This document shows, one piece after another, positions 23,724 through 32,469 of a stretch of 60,879 nt of DNA; the first letter of the stretch is position 1; each line of letters begins with the position of its first letter. Position numbers and translations under genes: made by a program. Below the pieces are notes generated by a model that saw only the letters and a program-made list of their open reading frames with translations, did no database searches and was not told the origin of the DNA. The stretch comes from Vicinamibacterales bacterium (lineage in GTDB: Bacteria; Acidobacteriota; Vicinamibacteria; Vicinamibacterales; JAKQTR01), in the NCBI GenBank assembly GCA_025456345.1, contig JALOKU010000012.1:1-60879 (forward strand), in the 5' to 3' direction.

Positions 23724-25150
23724 GCGCGTCACCGGCGCCCACGCCCCTCCAGGCCCTGGCCGCGTTCTCGGCCGGAGTCACTTTCGATGCCCTGCCGCCG
23801 CTCGTGGTCGAGAGCTTCACGCATCGTGTGCTCGACACGCTGGGCATCTGCATCGCCGCAACCGCGCTCGACACGAGCGGCATGGCCACGCGCGTCGCCG
23901 CCGCCTGGGGCGGGCCCGGCGAGGCCACCGTCATCGGCCATTCCGATCGCCTGCCAGCCGGCGCCGCGGCGTTCGTCAACGGCGTGCTCGCGCACTCGCT
24001 CGACTACGACGACACGCATCTGCCGTCGGTCCTCCATCCGAGCGCGTCGATCGTGCCGGCGGCACTGGCGGTCGGCGAGGCGACCGGCGCGTCGAGCCGC
24101 GACGTCGTCGCCGCGGCCGCTGCGGGCTACGAGATCTGCATCCGGACCGGCATGGCCGGCTACGACCGCACGCTCGGCAACTCGGTGTTCTTCGAGCGCG
24201 GATGGCATGCCACCTCGATCTGCGGAACGCTCGCCTGCGCCGTGGTGGCCGCGAAGCTCTATGGCCTCGGGGCCGAAGGCATCGGCCACGCCCTCGGCAT
24301 CGCCGCCTCGATGGGCTCCGGCATCATCGAGGGCAACCGTGCCGGCGGGTCGGTGAAGCGCATGCACTGCGGCTGGGCCGCGCACGCGGGCATCGTCGCC
24401 GCCCAGATGGCCGCCGCCGGGTTCACCGGCCCGGTGTCCGCGCTGGAGGGGCGCTTCGGGTTCTATCAGGCGTTTTGCGGCGGCGTGTTCGACGCCGGGG
24501 AGCTGACCGGCGGGCTCGGCGAAGAGTGGTGCCTGCCGGGCATCTTCTACAAGCCCTACCCGGCGAACCACTTCACGCACGCGGGCATCGATGCGGCCAT
24601 CCGGTTGCGGCAGACGCTCTCGCTGGGCGACATCGTGGACATCGAGCTCGGCGTCCCGACGCCGACCGTGCGGACCATCGGCGAACCGGCTGCGCTGAAG
24701 GCGCGGCCGCAGTCCGGCTACCATGCCCAGTTCAGCGGGCCGTTCACCGTGGCGGCCGCCCTCATCGGTGGCGGCGGCCTCGGCCTTGCACTCGACGACT
24801 TCACCGACGAGCACGTGCGCGATGCGCGCTACCTCGACCTCGCGGCCAAGGTCCGGGTCGTCGGCCACGCTGACTGCGATGCCATCTTCCCCAACCAGTT
24901 TCCCGCGGTCCTGACGATTCGCACCTCTGACGGCCGCGCCCACGAAGCGCGAGTGATGGTGAATCGGGGCGGGCCGCAGAATCCTTTGAGCGTCCAGGAA
25001 TTGACGGTCAAGTTCATGTCGAACGCGACGCGGGCGATGGACGCTGTCGAGGCGCGCGCCACGGCAGAGGCGATCGTCAACATGGCGGAGCGCCCGCTGA
25101 AGAGCGTGCTCCTGCGAACGGCGGAGATCGGGGCACAGGCCGTAAGATGA
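23720..25150 (+). CDS. MmgE/PrpD family protein
   Basis: 476 residues. The family includes 2-methylcitrate dehydratase, cis-aconitate decarboxylase and iminodisuccinate epimerase. Typical text includes H-S-L-D-Y-D-D-T-H and K-R-M-H-C-G-W-A-A-H-A-G, and Y-K-P-Y-P-A-N-H-F-T-H. The ATG at 23720 overlaps the cyclase stop (ATGA). It presumably acts on a branched di- or tricarboxylate from the pathway; the exact reaction cannot be read from sequence. Confidence 0.9.
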   Translation: MSASPAPTPLQALAAFSAGVTFDALPPLVVESFTHRVLDTLGICIAATALDTSGMATRVAAAWGGPGEATVIGHSDRLPAGAAAFVNGVLAHSLDYDDTHLPSVLHPSASIVPAALAVGEATGASSRDVVAAAAAGYEICIRTGMAGYDRTLGNSVFFERGWHATSICGTLACAVVAAKLYGLGAEGIGHALGIAASMGSGIIEGNRAGGSVKRMHCGWAAHAGIVAAQMAAAGFTGPVSALEGRFGFYQAFCGGVFDAGELTGGLGEEWCLPGIFYKPYPANHFTHAGIDAAIRLRQTLSLGDIVDIELGVPTPTVRTIGEPAALKARPQSGYHAQFSGPFTVAAALIGGGGLGLALDDFTDEHVRDARYLDLAAKVRVVGHADCDAIFPNQFPAVLTIRTSDGRAHEARVMVNRGGPQNPLSVQELTVKFMSNATRAMDAVEARATAEAIVNMAERPLKSVLLRTAEIGAQAVR

Positions 25151-25192
25151 AGCGGCCGGCGATGGACGCCGGCTTCCATCGGAGGCGATACC

Positions 25193-26011
25193 GTGGCAAA
25201 ACAACGGGCCGAATCAGCGGCGGCGGGGCGGACCGCGGCACCTGCGTTCGTGGACCGCAGCGTGCCGCTCTACTACCAGTTGGCCAACCTGCTGACCGAG
25301 AAGATCATCTCGCGCGAGCTGCTCACCGGCGACCGGCTGCCGACCGAGGTGGAACTGGTCGAGCAGTACGGCATCAGCCGGATCACGGTGCGGCAGGCGC
25401 TCAGGCTGCTCGAAGAAGAGGGCCTGATCCGGCGCGAAGTGGGCCGAGGCACGTTCGTCACCGACTACCGGCCGTTCATCGGGGGCCTGAAAGTCGAAGG
25501 CTCGCTCGAGGACGTCATCTCGCTCGGTCAGAACCCCGTGAAGGTGCTCTCCGTGCAGACGGTCAAAGCGGGGCCGGACGACGCCGAGAAGATGGGCATC
25601 CACCCGGGCGACCCGATCGTCCGGGCGACGCGCATCCGGCTCTACCACGACCAGCCGTACAGCTACATCGTCAACGACCTGCCGGCGGAGATCGGCAGGC
25701 GGTTCTCCAAGAATGACTGGCAGGGCGTGGTCCTGAAGACCATCGAGGAGAAGCTCAAGATCCCGCTCCGCGACGCGGAGCAGACGGTGCGGGCGTCGCT
25801 CGCCGACGGGACTCTGGCGCGCATGCTGGAGACGAAGATCGGCGCTCCCCTGCTGGCGGTCGAGCGCGTCGTGCGGACCGACCACGGGCGCGTCGTCGAG
25901 CGCGTCCGGATCCACTATCGCAGCGACATCTACGCGATGAAGGTCCACCTGAGCCGCGGTGACCACCCCGAACGCCAGTGGGCTTTTGCGAGCAGGAAGA
26001 AACCCAGATAA
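25193..26011 (+). CDS. GntR-family transcription factor with UTRA effector domain (HutC subfamily)
   Basis: 272 residues. The N-terminal winged helix (about 22-95) shows the GntR pattern L-P-T-E-V-E-L-V-E-Q-Y-G-I-S-R-I-T-V-R-Q-A, then G-R-G-T-F-V. A UTRA ligand-binding domain fills residues ~105-265. It starts at a GTG with GGAGGCGATACC upstream. It is inside the catabolic run, so it probably senses a pathway compound. It is the only regulator in the window and thus the best candidate for the shared operator sites, though none lies directly before it. Confidence 0.92.
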   Translation: MAKQRAESAAAGRTAAPAFVDRSVPLYYQLANLLTEKIISRELLTGDRLPTEVELVEQYGISRITVRQALRLLEEEGLIRREVGRGTFVTDYRPFIGGLKVEGSLEDVISLGQNPVKVLSVQTVKAGPDDAEKMGIHPGDPIVRATRIRLYHDQPYSYIVNDLPAEIGRRFSKNDWQGVVLKTIEEKLKIPLRDAEQTVRASLADGTLARMLETKIGAPLLAVERVVRTDHGRVVERVRIHYRSDIYAMKVHLSRGDHPERQWAFASRKKPR

Positions 26012-26023
26012 GGGAGGCGTGGG

Positions 26024-27445
26024 ATGAGCCGATACGACCTCGTGATTCTGAACGGAACCGCCGTGCTGCCAGGGTTGGGCCCGGCGCGGATGGACATCGG
26101 CGTCAAGGACGGCGCGATTGCCGCGATCGCGGGCAGCCTCTCCGCGGCCGACGGCGCCGACGTGATCGACGCGCGCGGCCGGCACGTGCTGCCCGGGGCC
26201 GTCGATTCCCACAGCCACATCGGCATCTACCGCCCGTTCAGCGCCGACGCCCTCTCGGAGTCGACCTCCGCCGTGGCGGGCGGCACGACGACGATGATCA
26301 GCTACTTCCGGACCGGCTCGCACTACCTCAACAAGAGCGGGCCGTATCGGGAGATCTTCCCCGAGGTGATGAAGCTCTCGGCGGGCCAGTTTCGCTGCGA
26401 CTACTCGTACCACGTCGCGCCCATGACCAACGCCCACCTCGACGAGATGGAGTGGCTCGTCGATCAGGGCGTCGGTTCGTTCAAGCTCTACATGTTCTAC
26501 AAGTCGCTGACCCTGTCCTCGGATTCCACCAAGGGCAGGGAATACACGATGTCCGATGACTACGACCTCGGCTATCTCTACGAGATCATGGAGCGGGCGG
26601 CCGCGCTCTCAAGAGCGCGCGGGAAGCGGATCTCCCTCAGCCTTCACTGCGAGAACCCCGAACTCATCCGCACGTTCATCGCCAGGATCAAGGCCCAGGG
26701 CCTGACGGGCCTCGAGGCCTACAGCCACGCCAGGCCGACCCTCAGCGAGGAGCTGGCGATCGAAGAGGCCGTTGTCCTGTCCCACGCGGCCGGCTGCCCC
26801 ATCAACCTGCTGCACCTCTCGAGCGGCGCCGCGGTGACCAAGGGCATCGAGGTCAAGCGCCGGTACCCGGACGACGACATCCTGCTCGAAGCGACGCTCC
26901 ACCACCTGATGCTGAACTGGAACAACTCGGGCGGGTACACGGCCAAGGTCAACCCGCCGATTCGCACGCCGCGGGACCAGGAGGTGCTCTGGGCCGCCGT
27001 GAAGAACGGCGACATCGCCACGGTCGTCAGCGACCACGCGTGCCTGACGAAGGACAAGAAGGAAGGCGACTTCTGGGCGGCCTGGCCAGGGTTCGGCGGC
27101 ACCGGCTTCCTGTATCCGGCGCTGCTCTCCGAGGGCGTGCTCAAGCGCGGCCTGACGCTGGCGCGCGCCGTGGACCTGGTGTCGGCCAACCCGGCGCGCC
27201 ACTTCGGCCTGTATCCGAAGAAGGGCGCCATCGCCATCGGCAGCGACGCCGACTTCTCGATTGTGGACCTCGAGGCGCAGAGAACGGTGACCGTCGAAGG
27301 CCTGCACTCGGCCCAGGACTTCACGCCGTTCGAAGGCATGAAGCTCAGCGGCTGGCCGGTGGTGACGCTGCTGCGCGGGCAGGTCGTCTTCAAGGACGGC
27401 CAGCCGCAGGGCCAGCCCCTGGGCGGGTTCCTGCGGCGGAGCTAG
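26024..27445 (+). CDS. hydantoinase/dihydropyrimidinase-type amidohydrolase
   Basis: 473 residues of the cyclic-amidohydrolase family, which opens cyclic amides or ureides with a two-metal centre. Ligands are in place: His63 and His65 (D-S-H-S-H-I), the carbamylated Lys154 (S-F-K-L-Y), His205 (L-H-C-E-N), His261 (L-L-H-L-S-S-G) and Asp334 (S-D-H-A). It lies 12 bases after the regulator. Candidates include hydantoinase, allantoinase or an enamidase-like ring opener; the gene context with a Mo hydroxylase favours a heterocycle. Confidence 0.9.
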   Translation: MSRYDLVILNGTAVLPGLGPARMDIGVKDGAIAAIAGSLSAADGADVIDARGRHVLPGAVDSHSHIGIYRPFSADALSESTSAVAGGTTTMISYFRTGSHYLNKSGPYREIFPEVMKLSAGQFRCDYSYHVAPMTNAHLDEMEWLVDQGVGSFKLYMFYKSLTLSSDSTKGREYTMSDDYDLGYLYEIMERAAALSRARGKRISLSLHCENPELIRTFIARIKAQGLTGLEAYSHARPTLSEELAIEEAVVLSHAAGCPINLLHLSSGAAVTKGIEVKRRYPDDDILLEATLHHLMLNWNNSGGYTAKVNPPIRTPRDQEVLWAAVKNGDIATVVSDHACLTKDKKEGDFWAAWPGFGGTGFLYPALLSEGVLKRGLTLARAVDLVSANPARHFGLYPKKGAIAIGSDADFSIVDLEAQRTVTVEGLHSAQDFTPFEGMKLSGWPVVTLLRGQVVFKDGQPQGQPLGGFLRRS

Positions 27446-27461
27446 CCGGGACGGGACGCCG

Positions 27462-28691
27462 ATGAAGCGCTACTTTTACGGCTGGGTCATCGCGGGCTGC
27501 GCGTTCTTCACGCTCCTCGTGACGAACGGCCTCACGTTCGCGGGCATCACCGTCTTCGACGAGTCGATGCTGCGCGAGTTCGGCTGGAGCCGCGGCACGC
27601 TCAAGTTCCGCGACCTGCTGACGATGGGGCTCGCCGGCCTGCTGTCGCCGCTGGCCGGCGCCATCGCCGACAAGTACGGGGTGAAGCGGCTCATGGCCTT
27701 CGGCGCGGCGACGCTTGTCGCGGCGCTCCTGCTGTACGGCCAGGTTGGATCCGCCCTCCAGATGTACCTCGTGCACGTCATGTTCGCCGTCGTGCTCGCG
27801 AGTTGCGGGATCGTGATGGCGGTGATCCTCGTGTCGCGGTGGTTCGTGGCCAAGCGCGGCACGGCCACCGGCATCGCGATGGTCGGGACCAGCATGGGCG
27901 GCGCGCTGTTTCCCGCCCTGGGCGGCATGCTCGTCGGGCCGTTCGGATGGCGCTCCAGCCTCATGGTCTACGCCATCTTCCCGGCCGTGCTGCTGGCGGT
28001 GATTCTGCTCCTGGTCCGCGAGCGGCCCGGCGACATGGGCTTGAAACCGCTCGGCGCGGACGGCCCGGCACGCCCGGGTGCACCACCCGCCGGACTCGAC
28101 TACCGGGACGCGATCCGCACACGGACGTTCTGGCTGATCGCGGCGGCGGGTTCGATGACCTTCTACGCGATCCTCGGGATCTCGAGCCACGTGTTCCTCT
28201 ACCTGCGAGGCCAGGGATTCGACGTCCAGACCGCGGCGCGAGGACTCTCCTGGATGTTCCTGATGGGCCTGACGGGGAAGTTCCTGTTCGGCTACCTGGC
28301 GGATCTCTTCGACCACAAACGCGTGCTGCTCGTGAATCTGGGCCTCATGTTCGCCGGCAGCCTCGCCCTCGCGTCGATGAACACCGATCTGTTCTGGCCC
28401 TTCGTCATCCTCTTCGGCCTTGGCTGGGGCGGCATCTACACGCTGCTCCAGCTGCTGACGATGGACGCGTTCGGGTTGAAGGCGGCCGGCCGCGTGCTCG
28501 GCACCCGCACCGTCGTCGATGCCCTCGGCGGCGGCCTGGGCCCGTGGGTGACGGGCTGGCTCTTCGATCGGACCGGCAGCTACCAGGTGCCCTTTCTGCT
28601 GGTGAGCGGCCTGATTCTGCTGACGCTGCTCATCTCGACCATCTTGAGGATCCATCCGCCCGCCTCCGAGCCGGCGGGCACGCGAGTCTAG
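27462..28691 (+). CDS. major facilitator superfamily transporter, OFA/MCT-like
   Basis: 409 residues with about twelve membrane helices. The opening F-Y-G-W-V-I-A-G-C-A-F-F and the loop D-K-Y-G-V-K-R are typical of oxalate/formate and monocarboxylate carriers of this superfamily. It lies 16 bases after the amidohydrolase, so it probably moves the acid substrate or product across the inner membrane. Confidence 0.9.
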   Translation: MKRYFYGWVIAGCAFFTLLVTNGLTFAGITVFDESMLREFGWSRGTLKFRDLLTMGLAGLLSPLAGAIADKYGVKRLMAFGAATLVAALLLYGQVGSALQMYLVHVMFAVVLASCGIVMAVILVSRWFVAKRGTATGIAMVGTSMGGALFPALGGMLVGPFGWRSSLMVYAIFPAVLLAVILLLVRERPGDMGLKPLGADGPARPGAPPAGLDYRDAIRTRTFWLIAAAGSMTFYAILGISSHVFLYLRGQGFDVQTAARGLSWMFLMGLTGKFLFGYLADLFDHKRVLLVNLGLMFAGSLALASMNTDLFWPFVILFGLGWGGIYTLLQLLTMDAFGLKAAGRVLGTRTVVDALGGGLGPWVTGWLFDRTGSYQVPFLLVSGLILLTLLISTILRIHPPASEPAGTRV

Positions 28692-28721
28692 ACGACACCG
28701 TTTCCGGGAAGGGGAATGAGC

Positions 28722-29753
28722 ATGGCGACCAATCTGAGGGGTGTGCGCAGGGGCTACGCGGACATCGGGGGCGGCCAGCAGATGTACTACGAGACGATGG
28801 GCTCGGGCTACCCGCTGATCCTGCTGCACCAGTCGTGGTGGAACAGTTTCGAGTTCGAGCACGTGATCCCGCTGCTCGCGCAGAAGTACGCCGTGTACGC
28901 CTTCGACACGCTGGGGTTCGGCTTCTCGCCCGCGGCGCCCGAGTGGTGGGAGTTCGCGGACTTCACCGACTCGGTCGTTCGGGCGATGGACGCGCTCGGC
29001 ATCACGAAGGCCCACTTCGGAGGCATGCACACCGGCGCCTTGCTGATGGCCGACCTCGACGCGCGGCACAAGGAGCGATGCGACGCGATGTGTTACGGCG
29101 GCCTCGCGATCTACGACGAGGCGCTGCGCAAGAAGAAGTACTCGTTCCGGCGGATGATCGGCCAGAACCAGGCGCCCTACGTGAAGGTGCTGCAGCCCGG
29201 GGACGTCATCGGCCACGAGGGGGCCCTCCTGCAGCGCAAGGCGGACGGCTCCCACATGATCGAGTACTGGATGGAGCAGGTCCGGGAGAACCCCGACTCG
29301 AAGCTCGAGTACATCCAGCGCGCGGCGATGGCGAACCTGCTGCACTACGACAAGGGCGGCGCCGACGGGCTCACGGTGCTCCTCGGCTTCGACCTGAAGC
29401 GGGCGCTGAAGTTCTGCACGCGGCCCTGCCTGCACCTCATCGGCAGCCGGGACGTCGTCAAGAAGCCGATCTTCGAGACGATCGTCCAGGCCGCCGGCTA
29501 CATGAAGTCGAAGGTGAAGCGGTTCAAGGTGATCTACGGCGCGGGCATCATGGGCTGGCTCGACTACCCGCAGGAGTACGCCCAGGCGTGCCTCGAGTTC
29601 CTGGCCGATCCGGAGGCGTACGTCGGCACGACGGGCCACGAGCTCGATCTCGCCATGAAGGAGTACCTGCTCATGGTACCGGGGGAGGCCGAGTTCACGG
29701 ACTACAACCGGTACCCGGACTCGAAGCCCGTGGCGAAGGCGCGCAAGCGGTAA
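28722..29753 (+). CDS. alpha/beta-hydrolase-fold protein with His at the nucleophile position
   Basis: 343 residues. The core of the fold is clear: P-L-I-L-L-H-Q-S-W-W-N, F-D-T-L-G-F-G-F-S, then the elbow. The elbow reads G-M-H-T-G (His103), where hydrolases have G-x-S-x-G. The ATG at 28722 is preferred because GGAAGGGG is 7 bases away; an ATG at 28716 is too close. The protein may be a non-hydrolytic member, such as a lyase or dioxygenase-like enzyme, or use another nucleophile. It lies between the transporter and a CoA transferase. Confidence 0.82.
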   Translation: MATNLRGVRRGYADIGGGQQMYYETMGSGYPLILLHQSWWNSFEFEHVIPLLAQKYAVYAFDTLGFGFSPAAPEWWEFADFTDSVVRAMDALGITKAHFGGMHTGALLMADLDARHKERCDAMCYGGLAIYDEALRKKKYSFRRMIGQNQAPYVKVLQPGDVIGHEGALLQRKADGSHMIEYWMEQVRENPDSKLEYIQRAAMANLLHYDKGGADGLTVLLGFDLKRALKFCTRPCLHLIGSRDVVKKPIFETIVQAAGYMKSKVKRFKVIYGAGIMGWLDYPQEYAQACLEFLADPEAYVGTTGHELDLAMKEYLLMVPGEAEFTDYNRYPDSKPVAKARKR

Positions 29754-29763
29754 CGAGGGCCGT

Positions 29764-31071
29764 ATGGACTGGAAAACGATCTACCAGAGCCGGCGATGCT
29801 CCCTGGATGAGGCGGTCGGCCACGTCAAGCCAGGCGACCGGGTGATTCTCGGCTCCGCCTGCGGCACGCCGGAGGACCTGATCGACGCCCTGTTGAAGCG
29901 CACCGACGAGCTCCACGACGTCGAACTGGTGGCGTTCGTCTCGACCGGCAAGAGCGCGTACGCGCAGCCCCAGTACGCGAAGGCGTTCCGCCACAACGGC
30001 TTCTTCGTCGCGCCGAGCACGCGCAAGGCGATCGACGAGGACCGGGCGGACTTCTCGGCGAGCAACTTCGGAACGTTCCCGCTGCTGGTGTCGGGCGACG
30101 AGCTCCCCTGCGACGTGGCCATGATCACGGTGACACCCCCCGACAAGGTGGGCAACTGCAGCCTGGGCATCTCGGTGAGCTACGACTTCTCGGCGGCCAG
30201 GGCGGCGAAGAAGGTCATCGCCGAGGTGAACCCGAACATGCCTTTCACGCTGGGCTATTCCAGCCTGCACGTGTCGGAGATCGATCACTTCGTCTGGACC
30301 GAGCGGCCGATCGTCACGGCTCCCCGGCCGGAGCTGAACGACGCCGAGCGGAAGATCGGCGGCTACTGCGCCAGCCTGATCAAGGACGGCGACTGCCTGC
30401 AGCTCGGCTACGGCGCCCTGCCGGAAGCCGTCCTGGGCTTCATGGAGGACAAGCACGACCTCGGCATCCACTCCGAGATGATCTCGGATGGCGTGATGCA
30501 GCTCGTGGAGAAGGGCGTCATCACCTGCGCCCGCAAGAACTTCAAGAACCGGAAGATCGTGATCACCTTCGCGATCGGGAGCCGGGAGTTCTACGACTGG
30601 ATCCACCTGAACTCGATGGTCGAGATGCACCCGGTCGAGTACATCAACGACCCCGCCGTCATCGGCCTGAACGACAACATGGTGTCGATCAACTCGGCGC
30701 TGTGCGTCGACCTGCTGGGCCAGGCCGCGGCCGACATGATGGGCGCGCGGCAGTATTCGGGCGTCGGCGGGCAGGTGGAGTTCGTCCGGGGCTGCCGCGT
30801 GTCGAAGGGCGGGCGCAGCATCATCGCCCTGGCCGCCGCTTCGTCAGACGGGAAGATCTCACGCATCGTGCCGGCGCTGGCGCAGGGCCAGGCCGTCACC
30901 ACCTCCCGCAACGACATCGACTACGTCATCACCGACTACGGGATCGCGCACCTGCGGGGACGGACGGTCAAGGACCGGGCGCGGATGCTGGTGGAAATCG
31001 CCGCGCCGCAGTTCCGCGACTGGCTGCTCGAGGAGTTCACGCGCATCTACGCTCGCGATTGCCGGAAGTGA
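29764..31071 (+). CDS. acetyl-CoA hydrolase / 4-hydroxybutyrate CoA-transferase family (Cat1-type)
   Basis: 435 residues of the class I CoA-transferase family. The probable glutamyl-CoA nucleophile is Glu238 (G-I-H-S-E-M-I-S-D-G), and the CoA-loop motif is G-A-R-Q-Y-S-G-V-G-G-Q-V-E-F. The enzyme would use acetyl-CoA or a similar donor to activate an acid. It is the second, unrelated CoA transferase in this run. It starts 10 bases after the hydrolase stop. Confidence 0.9.
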   Translation: MDWKTIYQSRRCSLDEAVGHVKPGDRVILGSACGTPEDLIDALLKRTDELHDVELVAFVSTGKSAYAQPQYAKAFRHNGFFVAPSTRKAIDEDRADFSASNFGTFPLLVSGDELPCDVAMITVTPPDKVGNCSLGISVSYDFSAARAAKKVIAEVNPNMPFTLGYSSLHVSEIDHFVWTERPIVTAPRPELNDAERKIGGYCASLIKDGDCLQLGYGALPEAVLGFMEDKHDLGIHSEMISDGVMQLVEKGVITCARKNFKNRKIVITFAIGSREFYDWIHLNSMVEMHPVEYINDPAVIGLNDNMVSINSALCVDLLGQAAADMMGARQYSGVGGQVEFVRGCRVSKGGRSIIALAAASSDGKISRIVPALAQGQAVTTSRNDIDYVITDYGIAHLRGRTVKDRARMLVEIAAPQFRDWLLEEFTRIYARDCRK

Positions 31072-31078
31072 GGCTGAC

Positions 31079-31954
31079 ATGAGCCTGCCGCCGTTCGAAT
31101 ACCTGGCCCCGGGGTCCACCGCCGAGCTGGCGGGGCTGCTCGCCGCGCACCGCGAGCGGTGCCGCATCCTCGCCGGCGGCACCGACCTCGTCAACTGGAT
31201 GGCCGAAAAGATCTACCGGCCCGACTACGTCATCGACCTGCGCAAGCTCCCGCTCGCGGCCATCACGTACGAGAAGGGCCGCGGGCTGACGATCGGCGCG
31301 GCGGCCACGATCGAGTCTCTCGAGCGGTCGCCCGTCATCCGCGAGTTCTACTACGCCCTCGTCCAGGCCGCGGGCCAGATCGGGTCGCCGCAGATCCGCG
31401 CGATGGCCACCATCGGCGGCAACTGCTGCAACGCCTCGCCGTGCGCCGACATGCCGCCGCCCCTCATCACCCTGGAGGCGCGGGTTGCCTTGACCAGCGC
31501 CCGGGGCTCGCGCGAGGTGCCGCTCGAGGAGTTCATCACGGGGAACCGCCAGACCGCCATCGCGCCGGACGAGTTCCTGGAATGCGTGCGCGTCCCCGAC
31601 CCGTGGCCGCACTCGGCGTGCCGTTATTCCCCGTTCGGCCTGCGCGCGGCCCAGGAAATCGACATCGCCAGCGTCGCCGTGAACGTGGCTCTCGACCCGG
31701 CGACCGGCCTGTTCGCAAAGGCCCGCATCGCGATGGGGGCCGTGGCGCCGTTCGCCATGCGCGCCCTGAAGGCCGAAGCCTCGCTGGTCGGGAACGCGCC
31801 GAGCGGCGAGACGATCGACCAGGCGGCGCTCGTGTGCAGCCGGGAATGCCGGCCGATCGACGATCTTCGGGCGTCGGCCTCGTACCGGCGGCACATCGTC
31901 GGCGTGCTCGCGCGGCGCATGCTGCGGGACGCGGTCGCGGCCATCACCAGCTGA
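31079..31954 (+). CDS. molybdenum hydroxylase, FAD subunit (CoxM/XdhB type)
   Basis: 291 residues. FAD-binding motifs are R-I-L-A-G-G-T-D-L and A-T-I-G-G-N-C-C-N-A-S-P-C-A-D, in the order of the medium subunit of xanthine dehydrogenase/CO dehydrogenase-type enzymes. The usual I-A-N after G-G-N is C-C-N here. The FeS and molybdenum subunits follow at once. The complex hydroxylates a carbon, often next to a ring nitrogen, with water as oxygen source. Confidence 0.92.
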   Translation: MSLPPFEYLAPGSTAELAGLLAAHRERCRILAGGTDLVNWMAEKIYRPDYVIDLRKLPLAAITYEKGRGLTIGAAATIESLERSPVIREFYYALVQAAGQIGSPQIRAMATIGGNCCNASPCADMPPPLITLEARVALTSARGSREVPLEEFITGNRQTAIAPDEFLECVRVPDPWPHSACRYSPFGLRAAQEIDIASVAVNVALDPATGLFAKARIAMGAVAPFAMRALKAEASLVGNAPSGETIDQAALVCSRECRPIDDLRASASYRRHIVGVLARRMLRDAVAAITS

Positions 31955-31972
31955 GCAGGACGGGGAATTGCC

Positions 31973-32467
31973 ATGAAACGCGTCATTGAGCTCACGATCA
32001 ACGGCAGCGCCTACGACGTCGTGATCAGCCCGCAGGACCTGCTGATCGACGTGCTGCGGCAGAAGCTGGATCTCACTGGCACGAAGAAGGGATGCGGCCA
32101 GGGCGACTGCGGCACCTGCACGGTGCTCATCGACGGCCGCCGCGCGCTGGCATGCCTTACGCTCGCCATCGCCTGCGAGGGGCGCCAGATCCTGACGATC
32201 GAGGGCATGGAGAAGCACGGCGTGCTGCACCCCATCCAGCAGGCCTTCATCGACAAGGGCGCCATCCAGTGCGGCTACTGCACGCCGGGCATGGTCCTGT
32301 CGGCGAAGGCGCTGCTCGACGAGCACCCGGCGCCGACCGAGCACGAGATCAAGCTCGGCATCTCGGGGAATCTCTGCCGGTGCACGGGCTACGTCAAGAT
32401 CGTCGAAGCCGTGCGCGACGCGGCCGCGCGTCTCCAGGCGGCGGCGGATTGCGGGAAGGGGGCCTAG
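31973..32467 (+). CDS. molybdenum hydroxylase, 2Fe-2S subunit (CoxS type)
   Basis: 164 residues with both 2Fe-2S sites. The plant-ferredoxin type reads C-G-Q-G-D-C-G-T-C-T with a later C; the helical type reads Q-C-G-Y-C-T-P-G-M and C-R-C-T-G-Y. It carries electrons from the molybdenum centre to the FAD subunit. It is 2 bases from the large subunit gene. Confidence 0.95.
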   Translation: MKRVIELTINGSAYDVVISPQDLLIDVLRQKLDLTGTKKGCGQGDCGTCTVLIDGRRALACLTLAIACEGRQILTIEGMEKHGVLHPIQQAFIDKGAIQCGYCTPGMVLSAKALLDEHPAPTEHEIKLGISGNLCRCTGYVKIVEAVRDAAARLQAAADCGKGA

Positions 32468-32469
32468 CC

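Noticed and set aside
20793..25150. Itaconate degradation operon
   Set aside because: CoA transferase, CitE-like lyase and PrpD-family protein fit in part, but no itaconyl-CoA hydratase is present and a cyclase is included.
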